A stretch of 64,000 bases of DNA from Lingula anatina. Taxonomy: Eukaryota; Brachiopoda; Lingulata; Lingulida; Lingulidae. Under the pieces are notes generated by a model that had not been told where the DNA came from, ran no database searches, and worked only from the letters and a program-made list of their open reading frames with translations. Below, in pieces: positions 10,678 to 22,880 of the stretch; the first letter of the stretch is position 1, and every line of letters starts with the position of its first letter. Location of the stretch: assembly GCF_001039355.2 (NCBI RefSeq), contig NW_019773526.1, forward strand, positions 28,033-92,032, written 5' to 3'. The position numbers and the translations under genes are program-made.

Positions 10678-10802
10678 TTTGCCAACTCATTGACGTAAGA
10701 TATGATGGTCAGCAACACAAATATAATCACCACCACTAGCGCCACCTTCAAGTTGAACTGATGAAGATGGCGCCTGTTGCCAGTGAGGAGGAGGTTGTTC
10801 AT
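10678..10802 (-). CDS. type II membrane glycoprotein, exon 1 (cytosolic tail and membrane anchor)
   Basis: Starts at ATG 10800-10802 with G at -3. The 41 codons give a 19-residue basic N-terminal tail (NRRHLH motif), then a hydrophobic stretch VALVVVIIFVLLTIISYV (residues 20-37) that forms a single signal-anchor, ending in NELA. Exon end is AAA|GTAAGTG, phase 2. Basic residues before the anchor and the sequon-rich downstream exon both indicate type II orientation, the layout of Golgi glycosyltransferases. An upstream out-of-frame ATG lies 19 nt before the start in the same UTR exon. This gene is divergent from the kinase gene. Confidence 0.78.
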
Positions 10803-10826
10803 GGCACCTGTCTGCTAACATGACTC
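10803..10826 (-). other. 5'UTR part of the glycoprotein start exon
   Basis: A TTTTCTGCAG|GAGTC acceptor 24 nt upstream of the start codon indicates that the coding exon begins with a short UTR portion and that a non-coding first exon exists further right. CGACAG|GTAAAG with its last exonic base at 12121 is a plausible donor for it. Confidence 0.5.
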
Positions 10827-12120
10827 CTGCAGAAAATTCAAAAATTAAAAACATTATTATTTTTCTTAATTATCATAATTATTATCATATATATTCTGGC
10901 GACACATGGAGAGTTGGATGAATACCCAGAAATTATATACAATAGCATTTATGTGTATTTTTAAAATTTGTTCATTACTTTTTTTTGCAATTTTTTGCCT
11001 ACATGGTCAATTTGAATTTTTTTTTTTTTTACCTGAATGTTTCTCATCTCCCTGGGGAGATCTCATGTACGGAGTGGTTAATACATCGTTTTACCTCAAG
11101 TAACAACATTACTCTCATTATTACATACCAAGGGATAGCAGGGCTTGTCTCATTTTTTTTTTCGGTCTTATAAGATATAGATATCTTTTGCAGGTAAGGC
11201 CTCATATCCAACCTCTGTGCCAAACTCTGTGCACAGGCTTTATATCAGGGACATCACTTATAAATGGCAGGGATTAGCAGTACTTAGCACTACCATGCTT
11301 ACGAACTGGGACATTTTTATTCATTAAACATACGGGGAATAAAAAAAAACACTAAAACGTTATGAAACTGATGCGTGAAACGATACAAAGGCACTTTAAA
11401 TGCAAATGATATACTACAGGTTCAAGGTGTGAGAGATGACACATTTTTGCGAGGATGTGGATCCATACATGTACATGTATATTATAGCCTTGGGAATTTG
11501 AAACACTGAGAGGAACGAGGCATTACCTGCATTAAGTACCTACACCATGTAAGGTCGAAAACTGAGGCAATTGGAGAGAAGTGGGGGTGGGGGGTGTGGA
11601 TTGGGAGTGGGGGGTGGAGGTTCTGCCCCACCCCAACCCCCTTAATCTGGAACTGCCCTTAATTGTAAATCAAATCAGTATACTTTCAGTTTGCCAAAGC
11701 TGTTGATGCACAACCATATTACAATTTTTGCTAAGCTTGCACAAACGCTATTATCTTCATGCAAACAATACCCTCCTCATAAGTGTGAAGTAAAACGGCG
11801 TAACGGTTATAATAATTCATCTGCACATGTTCATTTCTCACACCCAGGTAATGTGTGAATTCCTTGATTATGGCATTCAATTTTTAAGTGCTCGTTGCTC
11901 TTTCGAATACAAACAGCAAATATTAAGGTTACATTTAAGCGTAATATTACCAAAGGTTCTGACTAGAATCGAATATGTCTCTGCATTCCGGATAAAAAGA
12001 CTGAACCACACGCCATAATCCCTACAAACATCTGCTTCCCTCTCGGCTCCTGTTTACATTCACGTTTCAATACACAGGGCACTTGCCGACCACATTATAA
12101 CACCTTTATAATTTCTTTAC
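10827..12120. other. presumed 5'UTR intron of the glycoprotein gene
   Basis: No coding signal on either strand. It contains a G-rich patch at 11581-11620. Bounded by the putative acceptor and donor described for the glycoprotein gene. Confidence 0.45.
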
Positions 12121-12533
12121 CTGTCGATTTTTCTTTCCTGAGAAATTCTTGTTGAATTTTTATAAGACGTAAAATATATCTAACCACATTGTAGCTTTTA
12201 AGATCATGTATTACGTTCAGAGAAACGGTTATTCCTTTTTGAAATCTTTACCCTGTGATTTTACTTGGGTTTCTCGGTTGGTCAGAGGTCAAAACCAAGT
12301 TAAAAAACTACGCGGGTGACCTCATTATTTGAATTAAAAATGCCCTTCAAAATCCTTGTATTATAGATAAAAAATGAATAATTTATCATTTTGTGTTTAT
12401 TTATTAATAAATTAATAGTTGTTTTTCATAAATATATTATTTAAATTCAAATATACTAGATGAACTATTTGCCTAGCGGAAGGAAAATTGACCACACCCT
12501 CACCTTCCGACGATACTTGGTCAAAGATGGCGG
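12121..12533. promoter_or_regulatory. putative bidirectional promoter region
   Basis: It lies between the candidate 5'UTR donor of the minus-strand glycoprotein gene (12121) and the YY1-like start region of the kinase gene (12534). About 400 bp separate the two divergent transcription units. No TATA box is placed convincingly; the assignment is positional. Confidence 0.4.
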
Positions 12534-12543
12534 ACTCGATAGT
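12534..12543 (+). promoter_or_regulatory. YY1-like core promoter motif for first exon 1a
   Basis: AAGATGGCGG matches the YY1 consensus that in animals often sits just downstream of the start site of TATA-less promoters. The ATG within it opens a 15-codon upstream ORF that ends before the main start at 12787. Confidence 0.5.
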
Positions 12544-12786
12544 GTTTGCAGTTTTCCAATGCTGGTGGTGTTGATAGCGACTAAATTTCAAGTCCTTGCT
12601 TAGTGATTGTCATTGAGGACTGCTGATTGAAATATACACACTTACGCTGTGGAAGACTCTAGCTCAAGCGCCCAGGGACAGCTCGTAAGAGTGTTTTGAA
12701 ACCGAAAAACACATCGCATCCTCTTGAAATCCACCAGGTGGGTGCAGGTGAAATCGACAAGCAACAAGGAAGTGACAGCAAGCAAC

Positions 12787-12819
12787 ATGGCTTTTCCAGC
12801 CCCGATTAGAGGCCAGAAG
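12787..12819 (+). CDS. STK24/25/26: GCK-III kinase, alternative first coding exon 1a
   Basis: Encodes MAFPAPIRGQK, ends AAG|GTAAGT in phase 0 and can join the ATCAAGATT exon at 40084. The start has A at -3 and G at +4. The resulting short N-terminus resembles the short leader of vertebrate MST3/YSK1 isoforms (a few residues before the KxDPEE motif), so this is probably the ancestral isoform. Its UTR extends back to about 12534 at the YY1-like motif. Confidence 0.75.
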
Positions 12820-13913
12820 GTAAGTTCCTACTTTCAATGTTCACATCGAGAATATTTTAATAACATAGAATGATTGTTGCCATCTGGATTGATTGTTTTT
12901 TAGGGTAAATCCTCTCGTGAACAGTTAGTGTTTGGTTTCTGTTTACTTCAAAGGTATGCTGCAGTAATCCCCACCTGTTGCCCGTTGGTCAGTACTCACT
13001 GACCACCTATGGTTAGAAGTCCTGAGTATTTATGAGTGTTAACAGCTGCCAGACTCTGTAATTAGAAGTCTGAACTACAGTTAAACTGCCGCCCGTTAAA
13101 CTGCAGTAGCAATGGATGTTTGGATTCTTCTTAGTATATGGAGTAGCAACCACTGATATTAGAACTTGGTGTCATACATATGCGCACTCCATGGTATACT
13201 GCAGACTACTATATCATAACAATGTACCCCCTCTACTTCATTGCAATTTGGTATAAGAAAATGCATGTTTTCAAGTTTAATGCATGGCAAAAAAGGTTTC
13301 AAACCATGCAATTTCCAGAGTCATAACATGTTGTCACCCACATTATACTAGAATGGGACTATAGGTTCATAATTGTTTCATCAAGATTTTGATGCATCTA
13401 TACCAAGCATATCCAGATCATTCATTAACAAAGAGAGAAAAAGAACATCCGTTTTCAATTTCCCCACAAAGAAATAGAAGACCATGACTCATGTGTTAAT
13501 ATCAAAAGAACACAGAACATTTTTCATAGGTTTATATTGATCCGCAAATGCTGTGATATGGCCTCCTCTATGCAAGACTATAGTATATTCATTTATTCAT
13601 TTATTTCATGATCACAAACATGAAATCGTGTGGTTGCCCTGAGGCTAAGGTATGCATCATTTTGCTGTAGGGGATATATAACTGAGCAGCATAGCAATGC
13701 GTATAGGCAGTGATTTAGATGTTAGTATTTCTGCAGTTACTAGTACTACTCTCTGGCAAAGGGAAATTAATGATACTGTTGCATCAGTTATGTCCAGAGG
13801 CTATAACTGTACTCCACTGTGGTCAATCAGTTCTAGTATATTGTTCAGTTAAATGTTGATATTTGATAATACTGACTTTTATATTAAAACTAGCTGTGAC
13901 ACTGTTCTTATTG

Positions 13914-13914
<1 letters not shown>

Positions 13915-13976
<62 letters not shown>
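13915..13976. repeat. (GT)n microsatellite
   Basis: About 31 uninterrupted GT units; the His/Thr-repeat ORF on the other strand is its translation. Confidence 0.98.
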
Positions 13977-13980
<4 letters not shown>

Positions 13981-16900
13981 CAAGTAAGAGAGAGTGAAAA
14001 AGAGAGATAGTACCAGGTGTCTGTTACTAGTACCTCTTTAAGTTTTCCAATATTGTTTTGTTGTCCAAATGAGTAACTACAGTAGGAGAAAAAAATCCAC
14101 AAAAAACATGCCTCTGCTTACTGCATACTGAGTTAGGGAGAAAAGACTGTTGTTATGTCCATTGTGAATAAGTTATCCCAGGTGTGTTATGTATTCTTTT
14201 ATATCAAGTGTGTATTCATACATATATCATACACCTATAGTAAGTCTTTGAAGTTGAGATCTCTCCAATTCAAAATGAATGCAACCATAAGCAGTCATAT
14301 GATAATGATTATATTCAGAGCATTAAATTATTCACTTATTTTGTATTGAGTTTTGTTGCCTGCATGTTTGATGCTTTTTATAAATGTGAAGTAGACATTG
14401 AACTGTGTGACAGATGTGAATGTCATAGCTTACTGTGAATACTCACAGTGCTGTGAAAACAAAATATATTTTGTGGATCAAGTTCATACAGAGAATTACT
14501 AGTACAGAAACGGATTAAATGGCATCATCAGAACATGAGCCATGTTCACAGCAGTATAAACTTAAGACTAAGACAGTGAAACTGCATACTAGTAGCTTGT
14601 CTGGGATATCTTAAGAATTAAGAACTATTTTACCAATTAAATGAAGCTGGGAAATTAATATGTTATGTATCCATCTACTGGTAGATGTAGATCTGAAATA
14701 TTTTTGTTCTGAAGAAATAGGTGTTGTGTTATTACTTTTACATATTCAGATAAATCTGAAACTTTGGCGTCAGGTGAATAGAAGATATATAGTGCAGCAG
14801 GCTAAATCTTCTCCTTAATACTCTCCCCCATGTTACACAATATATTGATATGTGCAGCAATGCACATGATGATGTATACAGTGTATTTCTTAGACTGCAG
14901 ACCACACACTATACTAGTATTTGTATAAAGCTCCCACAAGTACCATCTTAACCTTTGAAGCCTTGTGAAAGCTGTATTGACTAGAAGGGGTGCCACAGGT
15001 AAACTCAGGTAGCTGGGTGGGGTCAAGTCTGCCAGGTAAATAAACCCCCATGTGGTTGGAGTATTTAATTTATTTTACAGACTGAAAATTGCATTAAATG
15101 TGCATAATGCTGTCGTTATTTAGCAGATCTATCAGTTTAACAGCTGACAGATACAGTGTGCTGTAGCTTGGAAGGTCTTTCTATTTCCATTGGCTTGGTC
15201 ATTTCTGAGCCATGTTATTTGGCCTCAGTTTGCTATTTGTGTCTCATTAAGGGGTTTTGGTGGTCAGGTATCCGTTCCAAATGCACATGTACTAGTATAT
15301 GAAATTGAAAGTTCATACAATAGCAGACAAATGTTAGCTATCAGCAACTTAGTGAAGCTACTAGTACTTCTTTTTTGCATAGCTTTTGCTTATGAACAGG
15401 AAGCTCAACTACAGCTAAGCAAATGAAATCAGAATTTTAATATTTTGTCTCAGAAGGGTCAGTAGGATTTAAAAATATTATTAGTGCTGATATTTTGTGA
15501 TTTTTCAGCACAACAGCAATATGCTTGGCTAATAACACATATTCTCCATCCCTGTCCTAATGTACAGTAAGGAGACCAGTGTTTCTTTCAACTGAACTGT
15601 TATCATTAAAAAAAGGCAGAGGTAGTTCATCACCTGGCTGACCATTAAGACTTAACCAGCCCAGTAAATGGCTTCATCAGTCATGTTTGTCTATTGGTCT
15701 GGTATATCTGAGGTGATTTATCTATGTTGTGTGCATGGCAAATGCATCCATAATTGGAAATGCTATCTGTAGGATGAAGACCAATTGAAGGTCGAAATTA
15801 TAGAACCTTGGTTTTGGCCAGAAGTTTTCAGATTTTCATGTTATTGACTGAAAAATTTGACGTTTTAGGAGTAGAAAAAAGCTCTTGTGAGTTAGTCAAT
15901 GCTAATGCATTTACCTAAGTGATAGGCCAGGTAGTCAAGTAGGTCTGTTTTTTAACCTGTTATGTTAATTTAAGATTGCCAACTTGGCAAATGTAAGAAA
16001 AAAAGCTTCACTCTGCATATAAGTCTTGTTGAAGGTTTTTACCCCTACCCTGTTAAGTATAGTAATTAACAGAGAGATGTATATGTGGGACTCATTGTTG
16101 AAATGGAGAGGGGGGGGGATTGCCCCTACCCCTTTCTGCCCCTGTCGCCTCCTCCCCCTAGCTATCAGCATATGTGCCCCCTACTTTGATATACCAAAGT
16201 GAGAATCCCGCTTTATTTGTTGAAATTATTCAGTGCATATAGACACTGTAAATGAACTGCATAACAAGAAGGGATGTTCAAACATCCCAATTGATTATAA
16301 ATACATGGTTTTTCATTCTGGAAATGATTTCTTGTGTGACAGATAAAAAAGCAGGTTGGATAACACATTGTAACTGCCAACCTCATCAGGTAACTATATC
16401 TTTGTGAGAAAATAGTAATTGGTTCAATTCCCATATAGAGTTTTTCAAGCAGAATCTTCGGCTTAATAATATTTGTATTTATTGTGGCGGAAGAACAGAG
16501 TTTCTTAGTGGGGGAAGAATAGAACTTTTTAGTGGTGATAAAACAGAATCAACCCCCATTCCTGAAAGAAAAGAAATGATGTAAAATGAGTTCAAGAGAA
16601 TCCTGTTCTTTGCATTCAGGACTGCAGAAAGCTACTGATTGCCCAATTTTATTCATGCAATAATTATTGCAGAGAGAAAATGATAAACAAAATAATAATT
16701 GATTTATCTTAGTTTTGCTATTGTTGTTTACTAGGTCGTTGTATGTAGATAGACTAAGGTCTGGATCGTAAATTAGTTATAGCACAAAAAAGAAACAAAA
16801 CCCCCCAAACAAAAAATTGTTATGAGTGCCTGATGAATGGCAGCTCAGTTGAAAACCGATTCTTTATTTGCATGATTCAGTGCCATTTTATTCTCAGCAC

Positions 16901-17256
16901 TGTTAACTGAAGAGTGGCTGGGTTTGATATTGTTGATAATATTCATATTGGAAATGTTTTGTGGGAGCTATGTGTTGGAAAGGGCTGGCTTCGTGAAATG
17001 TCACACTTGCCACAAATATGAGGGGGGAGGGAGATCAGATATTCTACAACAGACCGATCTGAAAATGGGTGACCTCATTTTGGCATTTCCGTACCTGTTT
17101 TTGTGAATATTCCATTTCAAATTATCTTAGTAGTACTGTACATTGGGAAGATCACATTATTAGGTACCACTCACCAGGTTGGACAGACTCGCCTCAGCAG
17201 AAATAAGTGTGTATGTGTAGAGGGGGGGGGGGGTCTAAATCTACATCCTAGCTACT

Positions 17257-17477
17257 CAGGCCTACCCAACTACCAGACACCACTCTTGCCTAGTACGCGT
17301 TGTGATAGTGTCGATTTTCAGCGGGGTTGAAAAGCATTGCATCACCACTCAAAATTTGTTCAGGGTATGATACTGTGTAATGCGATCTGACACACATCTT
17401 GAAAACAGGTAGTGTGGTCTGATCTACCGGTGAATTCAGGATCATTCGGTGCCGAGTCTGGTAGTTGGGTAGGCCTG
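17257..17477. mobile_element. 221-bp MITE with 22-bp TIRs and 5-bp TSD
   Basis: The left end CAGGCCTACCCAACTACCAG (plus AC) is mirrored exactly at the right end. CTACT flanks both ends (17252-17256 and 17478-17482). CAGG termini and a 5-bp duplication parallel the element at 7397-7564, suggesting a hAT5-like origin (inference). No coding capacity. Confidence 0.85.
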
Positions 17478-19406
17478 CTACTGCTAATTCTTGGTCTTCA
17501 CAGGTGACAGCTCATTTAAAGAAACCCATCCAATTACCAGCATATAGCTAGCCAGCAAGTTTTATATTATATTATGTCTTTGTGGACCTACACTGTGGTT
17601 TGTAAACCCAATTCTTTATGGAACGCTGATGCAGAGAACTTGTTGGTGCATCTCTCTGTTGCCAGTGAAATGATTGAACTGCAATTTATTATTTACTCCA
17701 AGGGTCAGAGCAATTTTGAACAGTATGATAGGGGCTTTAAAGACAGCTTTTCATGGATCAGGAAACTTAATGATGAATCTCTGCCTGGCTATAGAGATTG
17801 AACAGAAAATTATACATTTCAAAGGTGACACTGTCTTCAATAAAATGCAGTTTTGCATGGGTGGATGGACTTGTAGTATAGGGGTGTGTACTAGTACGGT
17901 GGTGACTTGTGAAATCCATGATACATAATGGCTGAAGAATATTTCCCAAAACAAACAGAAAAAGATGAAATTGGAGTTCTTAAAAATAGTTGAAATGTCA
18001 GTTTTGAGATTAATTTTGTTTTCCAAAAATTATAAACTTCGCTGACAATGATTAAATATTGGAATTTCTAAGGTGTTTGAAATTTATGAGTAATTACCGT
18101 ATGTATTATTGGTTGGGGGAGTGAACTAGTTTGGGGGCAATGGACCCAGACTGATGATACCAGCTTGTGGTAGGTACTGAGGCTGCATTTCCAGTCTTGT
18201 CATTGTGGCTCAACTTAGTTCGCCCTAGCTCAACAGACAGGGGATTTAACTTCCATCTTAGAAGACCATGTGATTATGATTTATAAACCTGAGCATCACA
18301 TGAAAGATTTGTAATCAGACATGTCAGAACTCAAAATGTTGAAGTTTGTGGCTGATATAATCTTTCTAAAATTGACAAAAAGAAAAAGATAAGAAGAATG
18401 GCACATCAAATTGAGGGGTTCATATTAAAGATTAAGAACAGTGCTAAAAGTGTAGTTTTTTTTCCCCAGTTTTGGCAACTGTCAAATCTTTTATGTAACA
18501 AATCCTTGGTGGTCAAAGGCAATTTTTGAGTAATAACCATTTGAAACAAAAACTGTTGTTAACTGATGACTTTTTTCACCTATGCCAAATGACACGTTAG
18601 TGCTTTTAAAGTTTAGTATCCATATTCCTTAAAGTTAAGTGAAACGGCCCTACAAAGTATTAAGTTTGGTACTGCGTTCTCATACTAGTGCTTGTACATC
18701 ATCGTTTGCAAAACCTCCTTATTATAGCTATCGCTGTCACTGTTTGTATCCAGATATCCTACATGTCCCCAGTATCATTATTCACTGTGACACACACAGC
18801 TCCAGTGTTAAAGCTTTGTCGCCTCATACCTCACACTGTAACATAGCATCTTCACCAGGTTAACAGCCCTGCAGTAGCGCAAAGTTTGACACTTTTTTAT
18901 CAAATTGTAACCAAATCCACGAGATTTCCACTCTAAGCACAGATAACGAGAAAGTGGGAATTCACCATGGTGTTGTTTGCAGAGTCAATATTTAATTTTC
19001 CTTAAACTGTAAGCCCCCTTGTAAAAATTAATGTGCTGAGTCTTGTGTCTTTAGTTATCACAGCAGGTATGGCCGACAGGTGGGAAAGGTGCTTGTGTAC
19101 CTTTTTCCCTGCGTTGTTGATATTCAACTGGGTGGATCTTATTATAGTTTAAAGGGCATCACTTATGGATCAGACTGTCTGTTTTTGTTACCAGGGGGAA
19201 GGTGTTTGGAATGTTTTACCCTTAGTTTTTCCAGATGAATTGAAATTGTTGAAAACAATTATTGTAATATGTTGGGAGGGTTTAGGCTCAGTGAGGTTTG
19301 GAGTTGGCTCCTTATTGTGGAGCTTTACAGCTATTTAATTTTTTTTGATCAGTGTAATGGGGATTCGATACTTTCTCTCTCTTTCTCCCTCACTCACATG
19401 TTATAC

Positions 19407-19408
<2 letters not shown>

Positions 19409-19438
<30 letters not shown>
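19409..19438. repeat. (AT)n microsatellite
   Basis: Fifteen uninterrupted AT units. Confidence 0.97.
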
Positions 19439-19440
<2 letters not shown>

Positions 19441-20093
19441 CACAGAATTTGCAGAGTGCTAAATTCAATGTCTGTTTTCAGCAGAAAAGTTGATAACACA
19501 TCTTAGTTTCATACCTAACAGTTGCAGGCTACTTTTATTCAGAGGACATCTGTTGTGGTCCACTGAAATTTAGAAACCATCAATTTCAAAAAAGATCTTT
19601 TCATTTTCATGCACTCCTTTTGTTTATCCAGGACCAGGGCATAGCCTCTTCCAAGTGTTGCCCTAGCTGTGGATTTTGTTGTGTGCTCACCTGGATGACC
19701 TAATGTTATGTGGTATATTTGGAGCTCCAGTGTTTGATTTATAGGCGGAGTAGCTCACTGTTCAATAATACATGGGCGGGGCATATTACTTTATGAGGTG
19801 CCGCTGAGTATATGTAAGGTTTCAAGTGTTGAAGCTTGCTCAAAGTCTTAGGAAAGGTGTACAGTGGTTTTTCAAGAGTCTGAATGAATGATGACTCGAC
19901 AAAAAGGTGATACAATAAAAGGAAACTTATTTTTTACTCCACCACATGGCTAATTGTTCCATTGAGGCATGAACCCTCAAAAGATCAGATTTTAAGATGG
20001 AATGTAAGGTATAGAACTGAGCAAGTACCAGTAGTATGACATTGCAGGAAAATTTCCTCCTCCCACTCCTCCCATTAACCCCCCCTCCACAAT

Positions 20094-20124
20094 CACACAC
20101 GCACACACACACACACACACACAC
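20094..20124. repeat. (CA)n microsatellite
   Basis: CA units with one G interruption near 20101. Confidence 0.95.
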
Positions 20125-21585
20125 CAGCACCACCGTGAAAGACCTCAGACGTGATCATATGGATGCAGTCTTCAGGGATTTGACTGCTAAATTTGAGAAA
20201 GATACCACATATTTTTCTAATCACCAAGAGACAATCTTGCAAAAACATTATCCTCCACTTGCCTTCTAGCCAATGCATCTCTCCACTTGATTGCTTTAAC
20301 GTGAAGAGCCTGGTTCATTTTTCAAGTCCAGATCAATGAAGTGGTAGACTGGAAAGTACTGCCGTGATTTAAAGTACCATTTGAAAAGACTGAATGGACC
20401 CAGTCACATTGAAATATTGAGGTTCATAGTTGGCCTCAAATTTGAAAACCAAAAAAAAAAAAAATTAGCCTGCTAATAAAAATTTAGCCTGCTTCAATCT
20501 GGAATTAGTCAGTGGAGGTTTATGAAGCAAAGATACTAATGCACTGTGCATTTTAAGATTGAAAAGAATTGCCTAACACATATTTAATTTTATACATTAT
20601 AATGAAAAGTTATTTCATTTTTTAAGGATCTACAGAAATTGATGTGGAATTGAGGACCTTCATTGTCATCTGTTTTTTCCCCTTTATATATGGGAATTGA
20701 TCTGAGAAATCCTTTTTCTAGACACATTTAAAAGTAAACAAATTGTGTAAAGAAGTGAGCTCCACCCATCTGATTAAGTAATAATAAACCTGGCATTAAA
20801 ATGATTCACCGGTTTCAGTGTAGACCTGAGGGTGTCTCTAAAATTCAAGACAAGCTGATTGTCAGTTTTGTTTTAGATCTCTTGCATCTGAGCTCTTTTC
20901 TTGCTCTGCTTGTACTCTCAAAGAAAGTTTGGTTCCTTCAAAGGCAAGTATGGCATCTATTCCATATATTTCCACTGTAGGGCAAATATGTTTTAATATT
21001 TCAAATAAATATTTAGTGAAAGAATTGAGTTCAGTTTCATAAAAGAACCCAATTCCAAAATGGGTTCTTACTTTATATATAAAAAAGCAGCTGGCAGTGA
21101 ATGCAATACAGTGAGAATCCCTGCAGAGTTAGATTGGTCCAGCTAGTATGATGGGTTTATGTGAACCATATGTGTTTATGGGAATGCACCCCAACACTCA
21201 ACCCACCAACTTAGAAGTTCGTCTGTGTTAAACAGGGCATGGTCGCCTAAACTTTTAGTCACTTGTCATTAACTGGACCCTGCTTTTGTCTTTGTTATCT
21301 TGTACTTATCAGCTCTGAAGTTACTAACTTTTATCATTGGAAATGTTATTTTGTATGACTGGTGGTGGAAAGAAGCTCCTAAAAGTTAACATATCAGATG
21401 ATCATATCATGGTGGGTCCATGAATAGAATCTGTCATTCATGCAGTACTTCACATCACGTCAAATTTTATCCCAAACTTGGTCTCATTTATGCATCTTTT
21501 TTGTCATTTTGCTGCATTATTTCTAAATAACCTTGCTAATTGCATGTGTGCATGTGCATGTACGCATCTGTATGGGAAAACGTGT

Positions 21586-21589
<4 letters not shown>

Positions 21590-21617
<28 letters not shown>
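21590..21617. repeat. (GT)n microsatellite
   Basis: Fourteen GT units, followed by an imperfect extension. Confidence 0.95.
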
Positions 21618-21624
<7 letters not shown>

Positions 21625-22033
21625 TGTTAGAGATTTTTTGAACCCATGACAAAATCTATACATGCTCATGTGATACCAAATTCTAATAACATATTGAAGC
21701 ACTATATAATTTATTTCTCCCGATTTAAGTGGTGTATGCACGTGACACAGAATTGTAGCGTCAGACCCAGAAGTTAAATAACACTTTGGCCTGTTGAGAG
21801 GGTAGACCATGGTGATAAGATATACTACACAGCAGCTAACACCCAGTGTATCAATACCATATCTTATACATCATGATTAACTAATCTAAAATTTGATAAA
21901 ATAGCTGTGTTCACCACGGTTTTAACTGAAACTGTTTAAAGACTGACTGTAGGAAGTACTCTAGGGTTTTGTTTGCACTTGCTCTGTTGCCCTTAGGTTT
22001 AGCAGTCAGCAAATCAAGTTAAGAATTTGGATG

Positions 22034-22047
<14 letters not shown>

Positions 22048-22064
<17 letters not shown>

Positions 22065-22083
22065 GGTGGGGGGGGGGGGGGGG
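22048..22083. repeat. long G-rich run
   Basis: About 36 bases of G with a single T interruption, preceded by a short GT repeat. It could form a G-quadruplex and is prone to sequencing error. Confidence 0.9.
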
Positions 22084-22672
22084 TTGAGGAATAAGGTTGA
22101 TTTCCCTAATCATAATACATATCACACCTTTGCTTGCAATCTGCATTTCCTCCCCTTGGATAATTCTGAATGCTGTTTTAATTAACCCAGTACTAGATAA
22201 GACATTTTTTATATGGTGGAGTCTGATACTCTAGTATATACGGTTGTGACTCACAGTTTGTGTACTGGGTGACATAGGTTTGTGTCACAGCATACTGTAT
22301 CATGTTTAGAACCTGAGGGCAGTTGTTTGGGTGTGGTTCACTATTGTCAGTATAAAGGGCCATGGATTTTCTCTTGATAGACAGTTGTCTTTGAAAATGT
22401 TCGTCTCCACCTGCCCCTCCCCCCCCCCCCCCTTGAAAGGACCATGGGTTTTATCTTGTCTGAGAGTTGTGTTTTAAAATGTCTGTCCTTTCCCCCTCCC
22501 CTCTTTCTCCCTCTCCTTTAGAGATCATCAAAATTCACACAGGTCCACGATTCATTTTCATTACCACAGCTATTGGCAGTATGTGAAATATTTTGCTTTT
22601 GGAAGTACTATACTTAAAATTTTTAAAAATAAACTACTTTTCTGCTTATGCAGTGACTGTAAGTGACTGAGA

Positions 22673-22880
22673 CCCCATTCCCAGAGATTAAATCGATCCA
22701 ACTAGGTCGACCTAACTCCCTGGGGGTTCACGCAAAATAGCTGTCAGCCGAGCGGGCACGAAAGTTAATTACCCTCTTACAGCTTGTAGTAGGCTGGACG
22801 GACATTTAAGCCGGATTATTTGACAGTAATCTAGTGAGACTCCCCAAGGAAATAGATCGATCTAAAATCTTTGGGAATGT
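22673..22880 (+). mobile_element. ~210-bp MITE, copy 3 of 3 (best preserved ends)
   Basis: The left end CATTCCCAGAGATTAAATCG is the near reverse complement of the right end (GATCGATCTAAAATCTTTGG then GAATG), giving about 24-bp TIRs. The interior matches 8416-8635 directly and 2735-2943 in reverse. Confidence 0.82.

Noticed and set aside
13908-14102. Thr-His repeat ORF
   Set aside because: Translation of a (GT)n microsatellite.
16269-16286. GGGATGTTCAAACATCCC palindrome
   Set aside because: An 8-bp stem alone is expected by chance in a window this size.
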